NCBI GenBank assembly: GCA_021018995.1
Contig: CM037591.1
Span: forward strand, 72,505,901-72,569,900
Source: Chloranthus sessilifolius
Lineage: Eukaryota; Streptophyta; Magnoliopsida; Chloranthales; Chloranthaceae
Direction of reading: 5' to 3'
Length of the DNA stretch: 64,000 bases
A model generated the notes under the pieces. It searched no databases. It saw only the letters and a program-made list of their open reading frames with translations, and was not told the origin of the DNA. This document shows positions 1-11,771 of this stretch, piece by piece; positions within the stretch are counted from its first letter, which is position 1; every line of letters starts with the position of its first letter. The position numbers and the translations under genes were made by a program.

Positions 1-129
1 GGATTACAGCATTAAGCTCTTATTTTCCTACAATCTACAAAACACACCTAAAAATCATTATTAACATGCTCAAAGGTCCATCAAAGGCAAGGTTGAGGGG
101 TGAAAAATGGTACTTTTCAGTGCTCAACA
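1..129 (-). mobile_element. Athila-type LTR, terminal fragment
   Basis: The last ~60 bases (GGTTGAGGGGTGAAAAATGG, then TACTTTTCAGTG and a CAACA end) match the right ends of the Athila LTRs at 37071, 45230 and 59072. From base 130 the sequence aligns with the Tat LTR at about 11290, so this LTR is inserted into that LTR. The rest lies outside the window, so the target duplication cannot be checked. Orientation is inferred from the better preserved Athila element at 34428-45230. Confidence 0.7.
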
Positions 130-615
130 AGAGGCTGCGCTCACTTGGGATCCAATTGCGCGCGGGTGATGGGTTGCACAATCGAGTTCCAAGGCAGTTT
201 CTAGAAGGTTAAGGACTGGCCCAAGTGGTACCAATTGCGTGCCGGTGATGGGTGTGCAATTGAATTGCGTGCGCTATGTAGGGCGTTTAACCCACTCCTA
301 AGCGGACCCATAGGAAGAACAGTCCTGGTCCAAATGGACCAATTTGCTCGCCAACTATGGGGCATGCAATCAAATTTTGCACAGTTGTATGGGTGCATAA
401 TTCGAGGCTTTCCTTGGGATAAGTCGAGTCTGAACCACAAGGCTATTGTTTTAGCCTGTGCTTTGACTAAATACTATTGTTTCAGTATATAGTCCCCGTA
501 TTCAGGGTTTTAAGACTTTCAGAGAAGATGAGTTCTTTCTGAAAGAAGTGGGTAAGGTCAAAGGTTGACTAAACAGGTTTGTATACTCCGAGAGGGCAAA
601 ATTGGGGTGTCTACA
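130..615 (-). repeat. E1 3' LTR (partial)
   Basis: Aligns with 11290-11771. The right end reads GGGGTGTCTACA, which on the minus strand is the LTR start TGTAGACACCCC. It contains the TTGCGTGC/TGATGGG motif group of the U3 and one copy of the unit ending in TATAGTCCCC that is multiplied in the E2 LTRs. Confidence 0.82.
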
Positions 616-628
616 GATGCCCCTCTTC
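616..628 (-). promoter_or_regulatory. E1 polypurine tract
   Basis: Minus strand reads GAAGAGGGGCATC directly before the LTR start TGTAGACACC. E2 has the same arrangement at 15864-15876. This is where plus-strand DNA synthesis of the element would start. Confidence 0.75.
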
Positions 629-829
629 GGCGCGTTCTTGTAAAGTAAGAATGTGTCAAAGAAGTAGACAGCCCTCTTTCGAGGGTTTCTTCTTATTTCT
701 TTTGAGAAATCACTAATGTGAACTGGGGATGCAAACATGAAATGCTTCACTTTCTTATCTATCGAGGCAAGCTAAAATGGAGCATTCGGGTGCTCAGTAG
801 CAGCTGTCGAAAGGCGTATCCACTACTAA

Positions 830-1020
830 GGATGCAAGGGGCATCTTATCGCATATCGCAGCCTGCTGCGAGTGACAGTCAGACAAGGGAAAATAGGCAT
901 ATCCGGATCCATGGGTGCAAGGAGCATCCCGCTGCATATCGCGACTTACTGTTAGGGCAGTCAAATGGGAGGAAAGTCGACACATCCTAGTCTGTAGGTG
1001 CAAGGGGCAATCAAACAAAG
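830..1020. repeat. Degenerate ~83-bp repeat with GCATATCGCGAC core (E1)
   Basis: Two clear units and a partial third. Each has GTGCAAGGGGCATC, then GCATATCGCGAC, then a purine-rich GTCAAA stretch, with cores at about 851 and 934. The related array in E2 is at 16070-16290. It lies close to the polypurine tract, in the 3' non-coding part of the element. Confidence 0.6.
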
Positions 1021-1654
1021 GGATATTCGACATAATCGAGGTAGCAGGGGACGTCATACGAATGTCCAGAGACAAGGTGAAGTGACCTGATAATAAGATG
1101 CAATATTATATAGTGGCGAAGGCTTTCGCAAGTCATGTCAAACCGAGTGCGTCATTGCTCACACCAATGGCATGTCAGGTGTACCTTTCCAGTGGACATT
1201 TGTGATTTCTCAAAGTTGAGTATATTTAGCGTGTAGTTTCCGAAGGGAAAGAATGGATTGAAGTGATGAGAAGTAAATTGTGATAGATAGGGGTTTATTA
1301 ATTTATATTATTTTTTTTGTGTCTTTCTCTTTTTTTTTTTAAAAAAAAAATTAGGATTTTAACTTAAGATCAATTCAGTTCTAAAATTATAGAAAATGTG
1401 GCTTTCGAGACGTCACTGAGCAGATCCACCGGAGCGAGATTTATGGACCCGATGGTTTATGTGGTTGTCAAGATGACACTTGGTATGGCGGATGCTCCGT
1501 CTAACCTTCTTGATGAATACTGATGATTTTCTCTTATGGGAGAACTACAGTGATTTGTGAGTCGAGAGAGACGGGTTTTGAAAATATATGACGTAATATT
1601 AACTATATTTTAAAAGAATATCGAGTAGAAGGGGTATTTTGCTTACCTGTCTTG
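1021..1654. other. E1 3' spacer, no gene seen
   Basis: Aligns with E2 16300-16985. Shared landmarks include GGCTTTCGCAAGTCATGTCA near 1117 and TGTGGTTGTCAAGATGA near 1458. There is an A/T homopolymer run at 1304-1350. Nothing coding was recognised on either strand. Confidence 0.6.
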
Positions 1655-3095
1655 TTGTCGATGGGAGGCTTTTGCTTGGGGTGGGACTGGTCAACTGTTT
1701 CTCCCATGGTTGTGTTGTGATTGGACTACAAGCAGCTCCTCCTTCTGTTTTGAGTCGCCTTTACTTGTTGTGTAAGGTTACCTAATAAGGTGGGAGTGTC
1801 TAGGGGAGTGGAGTCATTGGAAGGACTCAGCCTCTTTATGGAAGCATGAGAAATCACATAACCACCCACATCATTCATATCAATGGGCTTGGTCGTCTTC
1901 AAGCTACTAAGCTTTCGTGTGAATTTTCTGCACGAGCTCAAAGCCTTCTTGTTGGTGTTTATGCATTGTGAAAGTGACTTTTGGTGCCGCTTCATATTCC
2001 AGTGGGAGTGTTGTGATGGGATATTTTGGAGGGGTGCGGTTTGTGATGGGACATTGGTTGCCCCCCCTTTCATTGTGTCTTTTGTGTAGGGTCGCGCGCT
2101 CGGACATCAGAGGGTCCATCCTTCCCCTTTCGGTGATTGTTGTAGTGGGGCCTGAGGGTTGCCAGTGTGATGGGACATCCAGATCATCTGATGAAATGTT
2201 TACGATGGGTCTTGATAGTTGATGGGTGAGATGGGACGTCGGAGAGATTTTTATCCTCTTCTGTCAGTAGTAGTGTGTTTCTGCCGTTGTGGAGTCTGGC
2301 GATTGCCTCATGATTGAGTATTCAAGAGTCGTCGCAATGGGGCGTGATGATTATTGTGGTAAGGCATTTGGAGGGAGGTTTAGCTCCTTGCGATGGGACA
2401 TTGGTGGTTATGTGATGGCCAAGCTATGTTTGTTTCTTTCTTTGGTAGATCTTCGGTTATATGACGAGATCAAATTGTAGTTATTTCGCAACGGGACGTG
2501 TTTATGAGTATGCGATGGGGTGTTGGTTTGATGACTCTTTGGCAATTTTGGCATCATGATCGGATAATGATGGTGTCTTGAGATTGCGATGGGACTTGCC
2601 CTTTGTCCTTGGTGATGTGGTGGGGTTTTAAAGTCATGATGGGACCCGAGGGCGTGGCTGATTCATGCCAATGAGTTTAGGTGTTGGGATAGCGTTCGAT
2701 ATGTGCATTCTATCACTATGGGATGTGGGTTATTGTTAGGACGCGTGATGGGATATTAGCAGTTTGCCCTCTCTCATCGGTGGGTAAGGTCTCGCGATGG
2801 GTCAAGGGAGATTGATTCTGATCGTGATGAGATGAGTAGTGTGATTGGTTACTTTTTGACTGTTACTTTTTGCGTTGTGTTTCTTGGGAGCTTTGCATTT
2901 AGTGATGGGGCTGTGAGTGATAATTTTATTTTATTTTATTTTGTTTGCTTATTTTTTGCAACGGATGTTGGGGAGTGGTTACGTGTACTTGAAAGTACGT
3001 GATGAGATTCTGGGGAATAATTTTGATCGGGTTGGGATGTTAATTCGCAGTAAGTCGTCATGGGGTGACTTGACTACGATGGGACTGTGGGGAGA
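1655..3095 (+). repeat. Interspersed GTGATGGGACA motif array (E1)
   Basis: About 18 variants of (G)TGATGGGACA occur on the plus strand, for example near 2014, 2043, 2167, 2230, 2388, 2585, 2636, 2745 and 3078. Spacing is irregular, averaging about 60 bases. The motifs fall in all reading frames, so they do not look like a coding repeat. The same array is in E2 at 16985-18060. On the element's RNA (minus sense) each reads UGUCCCAUCAC, complementary to the 3' half of the element's primer-binding site. Confidence 0.65.
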
Positions 3096-3119
3096 TGCCC
3101 TTACCCTTGATAGGTTCCT

Positions 3120-3375
3120 TATGATCTTCTTGGATTCATTTAGGTATTTAATCGGATTTATTTGGGGTTTAATCAAACTTATTTGGGCATTTATTTGATT
3201 TGGAATTTATTTGATTTTATTAGATTTATTTGATTTACTTGGTTTTATTTTATTTATTTAAGATTTTATTTGATTTATTTGATTTACTTGGTTTTATTTG
3301 AGATTTTATTTGATTTTATTGGGTTTTATTTTGCTTTATTTGGTTTTATTTGGCTTTATTTGGTCCGGATAAGTT
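3120..3375. repeat. TTTGATTTTATT low-complexity tract
   Basis: An imperfect run of TTTATTTGATTT/TTTACTTGGTTT units, T-rich on the plus strand. E2 shows only a short T-rich counterpart near 18950-19020. No coding signal. Confidence 0.75.
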
Positions 3376-4680
3376 AGGGTTTCATTTTAGGGAGTTTTAA
3401 GGAACTTTTGGCATTTGTTTTGTTTAAGGTATGAGTTTTATCTGATTTTAGTATGAGGTTTAGTTTGAGGTGACATTTGTCAAAGGTATGTGAGTTTAGA
3501 TTCTAGAACTCTAGAGGGATGTTAGATGTTTTAATCCTATTGGCTTATCTAACTTGCTTTGGATTTGTGTTTCTTGAGGAGTAACTATTGTGTGATTATT
3601 GGTTTATCTAGGTTTGCTAGGGATTGTGGTTCTTTTAAGGGCATGAGTCAGGTTTGGATTTAATTAGATGGGGGTGCTTAGAAATGTGGCACTTGTCACA
3701 TTGTGGGGAGGGGGGCTTTGCATATAGATAGGTGTTTAGGGGCTTTTGTTTTATTTTGAATTTCATAATTTTGTAATAATTTTATTGGATTTGTAGAACC
3801 TTAACATATTTTGATGTCTTTTCTTCCTTTTTATTTTGTATCCCAGGGGTTACGCCCAAAGAGATTTGTAATTATATTATATATATATATATATATATTT
3901 CTTTTTTTGAGAATGAGCGGTATTGGGAATTAGAGGTGGTGCTAGGGTTGATGGTGTTGATCTGACCCGAAGTGCCACCCTATTGGGGGAAGAGATGGAA
4001 TAGCTAAAGGTTGGTGGAAGGAAAGAAACGGAAAGAGTTGCACCAAAGTTCACTTGATCGGTGCCAGTTGCTCCTTGGTAGGCCATGAGGATTAGTCTTT
4101 TGCGAGCCTTCCCTTGGGGCGTTTCTGTGATGACTCTTCCTGGGGTGTTTGGATCGACTCCTTGGTGTCTTTCTATGAGTCAATGTTTCTTTTCTGCCAA
4201 CTCGGGGCTCTGCGATGCCAATGTTTGGTCGTGTAACTTGAAAGATCACATCATAAACGGCATCTCAAGGGGAATTAGGGAGTGAAGATGAGATTTTTAT
4301 TAAAATTCATTCAGGGTGTGCTCCCTCCCCAGGCTTTTCCATCATCTTTCGCTCAAAAAATTCATATTCAAGCATGCACTGCCTAAACGCGCTAATTTTC
4401 AAGTCTTTATTTCATATTGTATATTCAGAGGGGATGCCCTCAGTGTAGTTTGTAATAATTTTTGTTTGACATTTATGAGAAGAACTTTTATAATTACTTG
4501 AATTTTGGTAAAATTTTAATTTGGCTTAGTCAATTTAGTTTGGTTTGCTTTATCTAGTTGAGTGCATTTTTAATTCGATTAATTAATAAAAAAAAAATTG
4601 TTATGTCTGGAGTCCTTGGGTGTGTTGCTGATTAAGGGTCAAGTTTTGATGGACTCTAAGGTATTTAAGTGTTTAAATGG
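3376..4680 (+). other. E1 module aligned to E2 19.1-20.2 kb
   Basis: Non-coding or exon-like sequence shared with E2. Around 3911 (GAATGAGCGGTATTGGGAAT) it matches E2 at 18619 and 19508. It ends in the block GGGGATGCCCTC followed by TTTGTAATAATTT (4430-4460), which recurs at the ends of E2 modules. An (AT)n run lies at 3880-3897. I do not recognise a protein, and short ORFs here have no family features. Confidence 0.45.
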
Positions 4681-4859
4681 TGGCGAGCTAAAGTGTGTAC
4701 GGAGGGGTATTTTCTAATTTTCGGAGTGCATGGACATAGGTGTAGATGTTCAGGGTTGTGGGAGTGGTTTTAGACGTGACTAAGTGTAGGAATCTATCCC
4801 TGGCTGGTGCAGCTGGGCACACATATTTTTGGTCATGCATGGGCAATTGTGCGTCGGTC

Positions 4860-5190
4860 ACAGGGTGCATAATTCAATTGCGTGCTTGGTCGAGTGTGTG
4901 TGAGTAAGGAGACCAGGAGGGGTATTGCGCGCCCCAATGTGTGCACGTAATTGATTACGTGCCCCAAATAGTGTACACAATTAGAGCGTCACCTGGTCAT
5001 TGTGTGGGTGACCTTTCAAATTACGCGCTTGGTGATGGGCATGGAATCGGGCTTTGGACAGACGATGGTTTGATTTATGCCCTTTCCAACGCGCACAACT
5101 TAGATTGTGCATTGTTGTACGGGCACACAATTCAATTGTGCACCTATGTCAAGGTGTGCGTTTGATGTGCGTTCTATATAGGCTGAAAAG
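4860..5190 (+). promoter_or_regulatory. Promoter-like region of the E1 plus-strand PMD gene
   Basis: A cluster of AATTGCGTGC, TTGCGCGCCCC, TTACGTGCCCC and TTACGCGC motifs, a near-palindrome GGTCA...TGACC (4995-5013) and a TATA box CTATATAGG (5174-5182). This lies about 170 bases before the first ATG of the PMD region (5351). The same motif set occurs in the U3 of this element's LTRs and upstream of the E2 PMD gene. The promoter role is inferred from the TATA box and position. Confidence 0.55.
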
Positions 5191-5350
5191 TTCTCATTTT
5201 TGTCCATGATTTCTAGTTTTCTCTCGATTCTCTGCTTCCCTGCTTCCTATTGCCTTGATTCTCATTTTTCTACGATATTTCACAATCCATTCGTCCATTT
5301 CTAGTGCGGTTTCTTCCGTTCTTCTTAGCTTTTCGAGGCCTTGCTTCTAA

Positions 5351-8300
5351 GATGGAGTCCGAGGGCAGTGATCGACTTTAAATGATTATTTCAGAGATGG
5401 AGCGAATGATGGCAAGGGAGGTCAGTGAGGCTTCTAGGATTTGTGCTGGGGCTGATGTCGTGGTTGAGGGTGATGCTGAGGTGGTAGTCTAGGAGGATGC
5501 CCCTGAGGGTGATGAGGACGAGGATGATGATGCTGCTTCTTGTCAGGGTGCTGGTGCGATGCGCATCCCATTGGAGGAGTTCTTTGTGCGAGACCAGGTA
5601 GGTTCTCGTGAGCAAGAGTCTTTTTTATTACTTCGGCATTTAGGTTATGACATAGACTTCTTAGGATCTAGAAACCCTTTTAATATATGTCAAACCTGCA
5701 TCTAGTGTAGTGTGCGTGCACAATCATGCGTCATATTTGTATCTAGTTCTAGGTAGCGTTTATAATCGTTGTTTTAGTGTTGCTTTCCCATGTTTTGCAT
5801 GCTTATCGTAAATCATTTTCTTATTTGCGATCATATGTTTTTATTTCTTTATATTATTGGGATTAGGTTTGTTGTAATTCTTGTAGTCCTTGTTAGTTTT
5901 AGCGTAGTTATAGGTGCCTGCCTTATTTTGTTTTCTTCTCATTTTTTGTTTATTATTTGTTAGGAGCCCCCAGTGCTGGCCATCAGCATTGCGTGGTCAG
6001 AGTCCCATGCCTAGTACCATGCCTTGCCTGAGTTTCAGCAGGCATGGTTTGTGTCTTTCGACTTCGGGTCGATCCTGGAGTTGGAGCCCTTTCAGGTCGA
6101 TCGGGCTTTGATCAGGGCGATTTTGGAGAGGTGGAGGGAGGAGCCATAGGCACTGCTCTTCCCAGTAGGTATGTTACTGTCGACCCCAGAGGACTGGGTT
6201 CGCATTTTCGGACTCAGATTTGAGGGGGAGCCGGTGACTAGTCAGATGGAAGGGTACTATCTGGCAACATGCGAAGAGATTCTTGGAGTCGCATATCGCT
6301 TCAGTGGATCTGGATAAGGAGTGGTTCATGTCACTTGGTTATTTGATACGTTTGCTAGCGGGTTTGTCCCTCCGAGATGCCACTCGGAGCTGAGAGTGTC
6401 ATTCCAAGCGCGTTGTGAGGCGATGGCGCGCTGAGAGCCTATAGTGGAGCCGAGAGTGGTAGCGGACCGAGTGCTCCGGGCATGGTTGATACACTTCCTT
6501 GGGGCAATGCTCTTTTATTCTTCCACCCGAGGGTGCGTCACTAGGTTATTTCTGATACTTCTTGGTGATCTAGAGCAAGTCCCTACTTACACCTAGGGTG
6601 CGGCAGCATTGGCGCCCCTCTACGAGCAGCTGTACCAGAAAGGGAGAGGTGTTGCCACTATCGGAGGTTTCCTCCCCTTCCTTCAAGTGAGTCTTGGTTA
6701 GTTGTTGGCTTCGACGTTGTCTCAGTTGTTTAGTTTTTCATCTTAATGACGGTTTTGGTGTTTGTGTGTTTAATTTTGGGCGCATGATCACTTTTCCTTC
6801 TTATGCTCGCGGGTCCCAGTGGAGATCACTATTACCTTTTCACAAATGCACTGTGTGGTGGAGGGTGTTGGGGCGATGTCACCAATCTTTAGATATGCAG
6901 TCCGCGTGAGGTCTCTTTGAGGACATGCATGCAGGGCAAGTACATGTTATCTACATTATCAATGTCTTAGCTTTTCAGGTTTTGGATTTAGTGATGATTG
7001 TTTCTTTATTTCTAGCTATAGGTGATTTGGAGGCCCTGTGCAGTCGGGGAGGATGCCGAGCAGCAAGTTATATAGTCTAGCTAGCCCTTCTTCGACGTTG
7101 ACATCTGGGTTCATTGTTTTGAGAAGGTGAAGTGTTTCCACCTTTCTCGGGCAGTTCGACAGCTGGGGCTCCCTCAGGGAGTCCCTTAGGAGATTTTCCA
7201 CGGAGTGGTGAAGAGGATGACTGGTTCCCTTGGTTGGAACTTTGCATCGAAGATGGTGGCTCATATTGCTAATTTCAGAGTCGGGGGGGACCAGGGTGAC
7301 GGGGGCACGCGATGAAGCTGATGCCCAAGAATTTATGAGGTGGTTCAAGGAGCTTGGTTGTGGTCGGCTATTTACACGTCCCTTTCATGGGAGTCACTAT
7401 TTCGCAGTCGGAGGTCTTGAGTAGGCCTCGACATTGAGGTAGTGGTTTGCCGCGTTAGAGCAAGGCCACCTCAGTGCGAACATTCGCGGAGCGTTTGATG
7501 CCCTCCATAGGGCAATGGAGCAAACAAGGTGTGCTCCTCGTCCTGATGTTGTGCTCCCTGGACCTCAGTCTTCCAGGCTAGGAAGATAGAGGACTAGCCG
7601 AGGGCTCAGTTGGCAGGGGCCCGATGATCTCTGGTGTGTTGGTTTATTGGCTTTAATTATTAGCATGTATTCGTTTGATTTCTAGTTAGCTTAACATCAT
7701 TGTTTTGTTTGGCTTCCCTCATGCTTGCTAGACTGAGAGAGAGGGTGAGGTCGCCAGCCAGGCAGTGATGATTGAGCTGCTACGAGGTCAACAGTAGGCT
7801 GGTCGGGAGGTAGAGCCAGTCTATGTTCTGAGATAGACCGACTGGTAAGTGTTTATATTGATTTGGTTTTATTACTCGTTTGTATTGTTTGTTTTGTCAT
7901 TTTTGATGCGTTTGTCATGTGTCATGTTTGCAAAGGTTAGAGCTATCACGTGCTGGGGTATCCACTCCAGTGTTTGATCCTTCTTCGGCTGTGTCATCCA
8001 GTCAGGAGGATACCGTGATAGCTCAGCTCGGGCTAAGCTAGAGCATTGGGTGAGTTTTTTGTGTCTTCTGAGTTGTTGCTCTATTCGGTTCATCTAACGA
8101 TTTGCTAATATGGTGTTGTATGCTGCCAGGGTCAGGTTACTGAGGACTTCTAGACGCGGGAGGCGACAACAACCTCTTTACGCCCTGAGAGTCAGGTATA
8201 GTATATTTGTTTATGTGTGTATTTCATTTGTTTTTATTTCATATTATCTAACAAGTTATGTGTTTGTTTCTTCATTTCTTATGCAAGCGGTACCTATTTC

Positions 8301-8790
8301 CGCTCTCGAGGCTCCTCCTCAGGAGTCTACTCCAATTCCTACTCAGGTATGTTTAGGTATATTTCTTCCTTCGATTTTTCAATCGTAATATTATCTGATG
8401 TGTCTGTTTCTTTGCGTTGTAGCTATCCACATCCGAGGCTCCTCCGGCACCAACTACTGATCCGATGACTGCAGCGACAGTCGAGCACCTTCTTCAGGAG
8501 TGCACTGAGATGGTATATCTTCGTTACTCTTGACTTTGTTATATATGTTCTTTTTCCTTGTCTTAGCTTCATGCTTGTATGTAGGTACGCGAGCTAGAGT
8601 GGCCACGTTTGGAGACGCAGTGTGCATTGGCTCGTCAGGAGGTCCAGGAGATTCTGTCTGATTATGATGTCATTTCTTCTTATGTTTGTTGTCAGGAGTA
8701 GTCACTTAGGATGAGAACACTTCAGAGAGGTTCTTGGGTGTTGCCGATCACGATTTCTATTGCATCGATTTCTCTTATCTGACTCCCCGT
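5351..8790 (+). pseudogene. Plant mobile domain (PMD) gene region carried antisense in E1 (fossil)
   Basis: Runs opposite to the element's gag. An acidic E/D/V-rich first block (5351-5640) is followed by a spacer with intron-like features, then by blocks aligning with E2 20849-24690. The block at about 5963-6690 matches the PMD core, including a peptide around VDPRGLGSHF and, at the DNA level, the segment encoding LERWRE in E2. Further short blocks reach about 8700, separated by T-rich spacers with GT...AG-like edges. PMD proteins of plants (PF10536; MAIN/MAIL family) act in silencing and genome stability, and PMDs are also carried by plant transposons. It is broken, with many breaks, and I infer a captured gene. 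Confidence 0.7.
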
Positions 8791-8825
8791 TCAAGCGGCA
8801 AGTCTCCTCCAGCGGTTGGCAAACC

Positions 8826-9736
8826 CTAAACCCTAAATGTTGGGAAGTCTTTGTCATCTTCTTGTCTTGCGTGCATCAAGTTAGTGAGACTCATTTCTTT
8901 GTAAGTTAAGTGTTGGTATTGGTCTAGGAATTTGTTGGCTAAGTCTTCGAAGGTCTCGATTTTGGCTAAAGGCATAGTAGTGAACCAGTCAATGGTTTCT
9001 CCTTTAAGTGACCTTTGAAAGTAATGAATGAGAAGGCCCTGGTTAATGTGTATAGGCCGGCAGTCATTAGAAAATAGGGTCAAGTGGTGTTTCGGATTCC
9101 CTGTGTCGTTGTATTTGTTAAATTTTGTAGGTTTAAAATCAACGGGTACAGTGAAGTTGATGCCTTGACAAAATTTATCGAATGCGCAAGATTGGTTAGA
9201 TCGTTCTCTCTTAACCTGTAGTCGTCTAGAAATCGGAGGAGGTCGTTTGTGTTTATGGCAGTGCCTTTTCTAGGTGTCTCAGGGGAAGGTTGTCCTCGGT
9301 ATTTGTTGTTGTAGGAAGTGTGAGAGGTATGTGTGTTACGTGTAAGGGAAGTCGGAGCACATGGAGGAGTCTGCGTCCTTTCCTCTTCTTTGTTCCTTGG
9401 AGTAATCTGTCTTTGGTCTCATGTAGCTCTATATAAATGGGTCAGGGACTGGAGCAATGTGTCCACTTCTTTTCCTCCTTTTGTGAGTGCACTGGCAATG
9501 TGGTCCATAACATGACTAGTGGTGGAGTTTTGTCCGTCGACACTTTCTCCACTGTTGTTGCTGTGATTTGTGTTTGGTGGAGCGAAGGGGTATTTTTTTC
9601 TCTCACTGACCGTATTTACCCAGCCACGACGATGGGATGTCGAGGGAGACAACCTAACGTTATACTTGGGATCGCTAGGGAGGTCCCATGAGGGTGGGTC
9701 GATAACATTAAAGTTTAATTTTTTGATGCCGGTCAT
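8826..9736 (-). pseudogene. E1 gag remnant (Tat type)
   Basis: Minus-strand open segments resemble Tat gag. One reads LLIHYFQRSLKGETIDWF and FEDLANKFLDQYQHL, the usual Retrotrans_gag pattern. A second (9419-9736) resembles the gag N-terminal region, with KLNFNVIDPPSWDLPSD. The homologous region in E2 is 46550-48408. It lies between the PMD region and the primer-binding site. Broken. Confidence 0.75.
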
Positions 9737-9929
9737 TTAAAAATTGTTTTTATTTTTTATTTTTTCTTTAAAAGCTTTTCCCTATGCAAGTGTGTAGAAA
9801 AGTGATAAAGTGGAACAAAATAGAAATCAAAATAAAATAAAAAACTGAAAATTACAAAACCAAATTAAATAAAGTAAGAAAAATAGAAAACCAAATTAAT
9901 TAAGGTGGAGCAACCTGAGTGAAAAAGAG
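9737..9929. other. E1 leader, A/T-rich
   Basis: T-rich then A-rich stretch between the gag remnant and the primer-binding site. It includes runs such as AAATAAAATAAAAAACTG. No coding signal. It corresponds to 48420-48643 in E2. Confidence 0.5.
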
Positions 9930-9945
9930 TCCCATCGCGATGCTA
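9930..9945 (-). promoter_or_regulatory. E1 primer-binding site
   Basis: Minus strand reads TAGCATCGCGATGGGA a few bases inside the 5' LTR end, a divergent form of the site TGGCGATCGTGATGGGA built from the E2 copies. The TGGCGA...TGGGA pattern resembles the 3' end of a plant tRNA-Arg. That tRNA assignment is from memory. Confidence 0.6.
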
Positions 9946-9951
9946 GTCTAT

Positions 9952-11771
9952 TGGTACGTGCCTTTTCTAGTTTCCTTTTGGTCCCTAGAAAGAGTGGCCC
10001 AATTCGGTCTACGTGGACTCTAGTAAAAAGCGATAGAATAATAAAGCGATAAAATAATAATAGGAAAATGTTTATGTGCGCCTTAAGTGATATATTAGAA
10101 TAATAAAAGGACAATACTTAAGTGTAGAAAAATAAAAGACGGCGAATTCTAAATGGAGGATACCTGTGTAGATGCGATTACTAACTACAAATGCTTATCG
10201 ACGCTGCCACACGTCATTGATCACGCTTTAAGGGGAGCGGGGGTTTGCAGGTTGAACTCCTTTACTGAATTGTCGGCCAGCCAACATCAGCAACTGGGGT
10301 TTAGCAAGTTTGGTTTCCAAATCCTATTCTAAGTCTAATTGCTCTAATCTCCTAATCCTACTGGAAGTTTAATTAAAAAAAAATGTCTCCTAATTCTACT
10401 AGGAGTCTAATAAATAAAAGGTCTCCTAATTCTACATAGGAGTCTAAATTTAATAGGTCGCCTAATTCTATTAGGAGTCTAATTTTAAAAGGTTTCCTAA
10501 TTCTATTAGGAGTCTAATTTTAAAAGGTCTCCTAATTCTATTAGAAGTCTAATTTTTTTTTTTTAAATTAAAAAAGGAGTTGTGGCCCGTTATGCAAAGG
10601 AGGATCGGCCCCATTCCCGGGTACCCTCCGTAAGCTCCCTTGGGCAAATCGGGTGGCTAAGAATTATTTTGTACATATTGAAGATTTAAAAAAAAATTTA
10701 ATTTGAACTTAGAATTAAGAATTAGGAATCAAAACCGATATCGAGAATTAGGAATTTAGGCCTAGAACGGAGAATTTGAACTAGAAAGAGACTTGAGAAT
10801 TAGAAAGGAAATGGGGAACTAGAACCTAGGAACTAAGAACTAGAATTGAAAACTAGAAGAAGATTACCTAAAGCCGAGCACTTCTTTCTCCTTTTGGCCT
10901 TGCAGAGGAGGAACTCAAGCTCCCTGGGAGAGGTCGGAGTCTCGAGAGATAAGAGATCTCTATGAAAAATTATGTATTGTTGGTCGAGGTAGGGAGGTCT
11001 ATTTATAGGTATTCGAGTAATTACTCACCCTGTGGAAGGTGCGTAATTAGCCGGTCAAATTCGATTACGTGCCTTGTCTGGTGCACTTAATCAGATTATG
11101 CACCCTATATCAGGCGCTTAATCACTCTGAGTCGGTGACTGACTTGTTGTGTGGCCGGCTGACTGGCTCAGCCGGGAGTTCGAGTTCTAATCTAATTAGA
11201 ACTAATTGCACCCCTTGCTCGAAGCATGCAATTCGATCAAGCGGTAGATAAGGCGCGCATAATCGTGGAGTTGAAGCAGTCTAGGGAACTAGAGGCCGGG
11301 CTCTCTTGCGAACTAATTGCACGCAGGTGATGGGTCGCGCAATCGGGTTCCAAGGAGGTTCCTAGAAGGTTAAGGACTGGCCCAAGTGGGACCAATTCCG
11401 TGTCAAGGATGGGGAGTGCAATTAAATCGTGCGCGCTATGTAGGGCACGTAATCCACTCCTAAATGAACGAAAGAACAGTCTTGGTCCAGGTGAACCAAT
11501 TGTGAGCCAACTATGGGGCGTGTAATCAAATTTCGAGCACTTGTACGGGCGTGTAATTCGGGGATTTCCCTGGGCTAAGTCGGGTCCAAACCACAAGGCT
11601 ATTGTTTCAGGCTGTGCTTCGACTATATACTATTATTTTAGTATATAGTCCCTGTATTCAGGGTTTTAAGACTTTCAAAGAAGATGAATTCTTTATGAAA
11701 AAGGTGGGCAAGGTCAAAGGTTGACTGAATAGGTTTGTATACTCCGAGAGGGACAAATTAGGGTGTCTATA
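9952..11771 (-). repeat. E1 5' LTR
   Basis: About 1.82 kb, from TGGTACGTG at the left to GTCTATA at the right on the plus strand. It contains a stretch of CCTAATTCTATTAGGAGTCT repeats (10320-10560) and an A-rich tract. A minus-strand TATA box lies at 10999-11009, and a U3 at about 11010-11771 carries the TTACGTGC motif group and GTCGGTGACTGAC box (11131-11157). It is shorter than the E2 LTRs mainly because the internal AT-rich repeats are fewer. Confidence 0.82.
10999..11009 (-). promoter_or_regulatory. LTR TATA box (E1)
   Basis: CCTATAAATAG on the minus strand, at the same relative place as CCTATAAAAG in the two E2 LTRs. It would set the start of the element's RNA. Confidence 0.6.

Larger units (their letters stand above)
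130..11771 (-). mobile_element. E1: Tat/Ogre-lineage gypsy element, shortened fossil
   Basis: Two LTRs of one family bound it: a partial 3' LTR (130-615) and a 5' LTR (9952-11771). On the minus strand the LTR starts TGTAGACACCCC. A polypurine tract abuts the left LTR and a primer-binding site abuts the right one. Parts recognised are LTRs, a gag remnant (8826-9736, minus) and a long 3' region with a plus-strand PMD gene region (5351-8790). No protease, RT, RNase H or integrase was recognised. It is broken, with many breaks. LTR divergence is roughly 11-15% by eye, suggesting it is older than E2. It sits in an older Tat element (E4). Confidence 0.85.

Noticed and set aside
235-1075. Several 80-95-codon open stretches at the window start
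   Set aside because: They lie in LTR and 3' non-coding sequence of E1, overlap on both strands and have no domain.
3880-3897. (AT)n run as a functional element
   Set aside because: Short simple repeat without support from E2.
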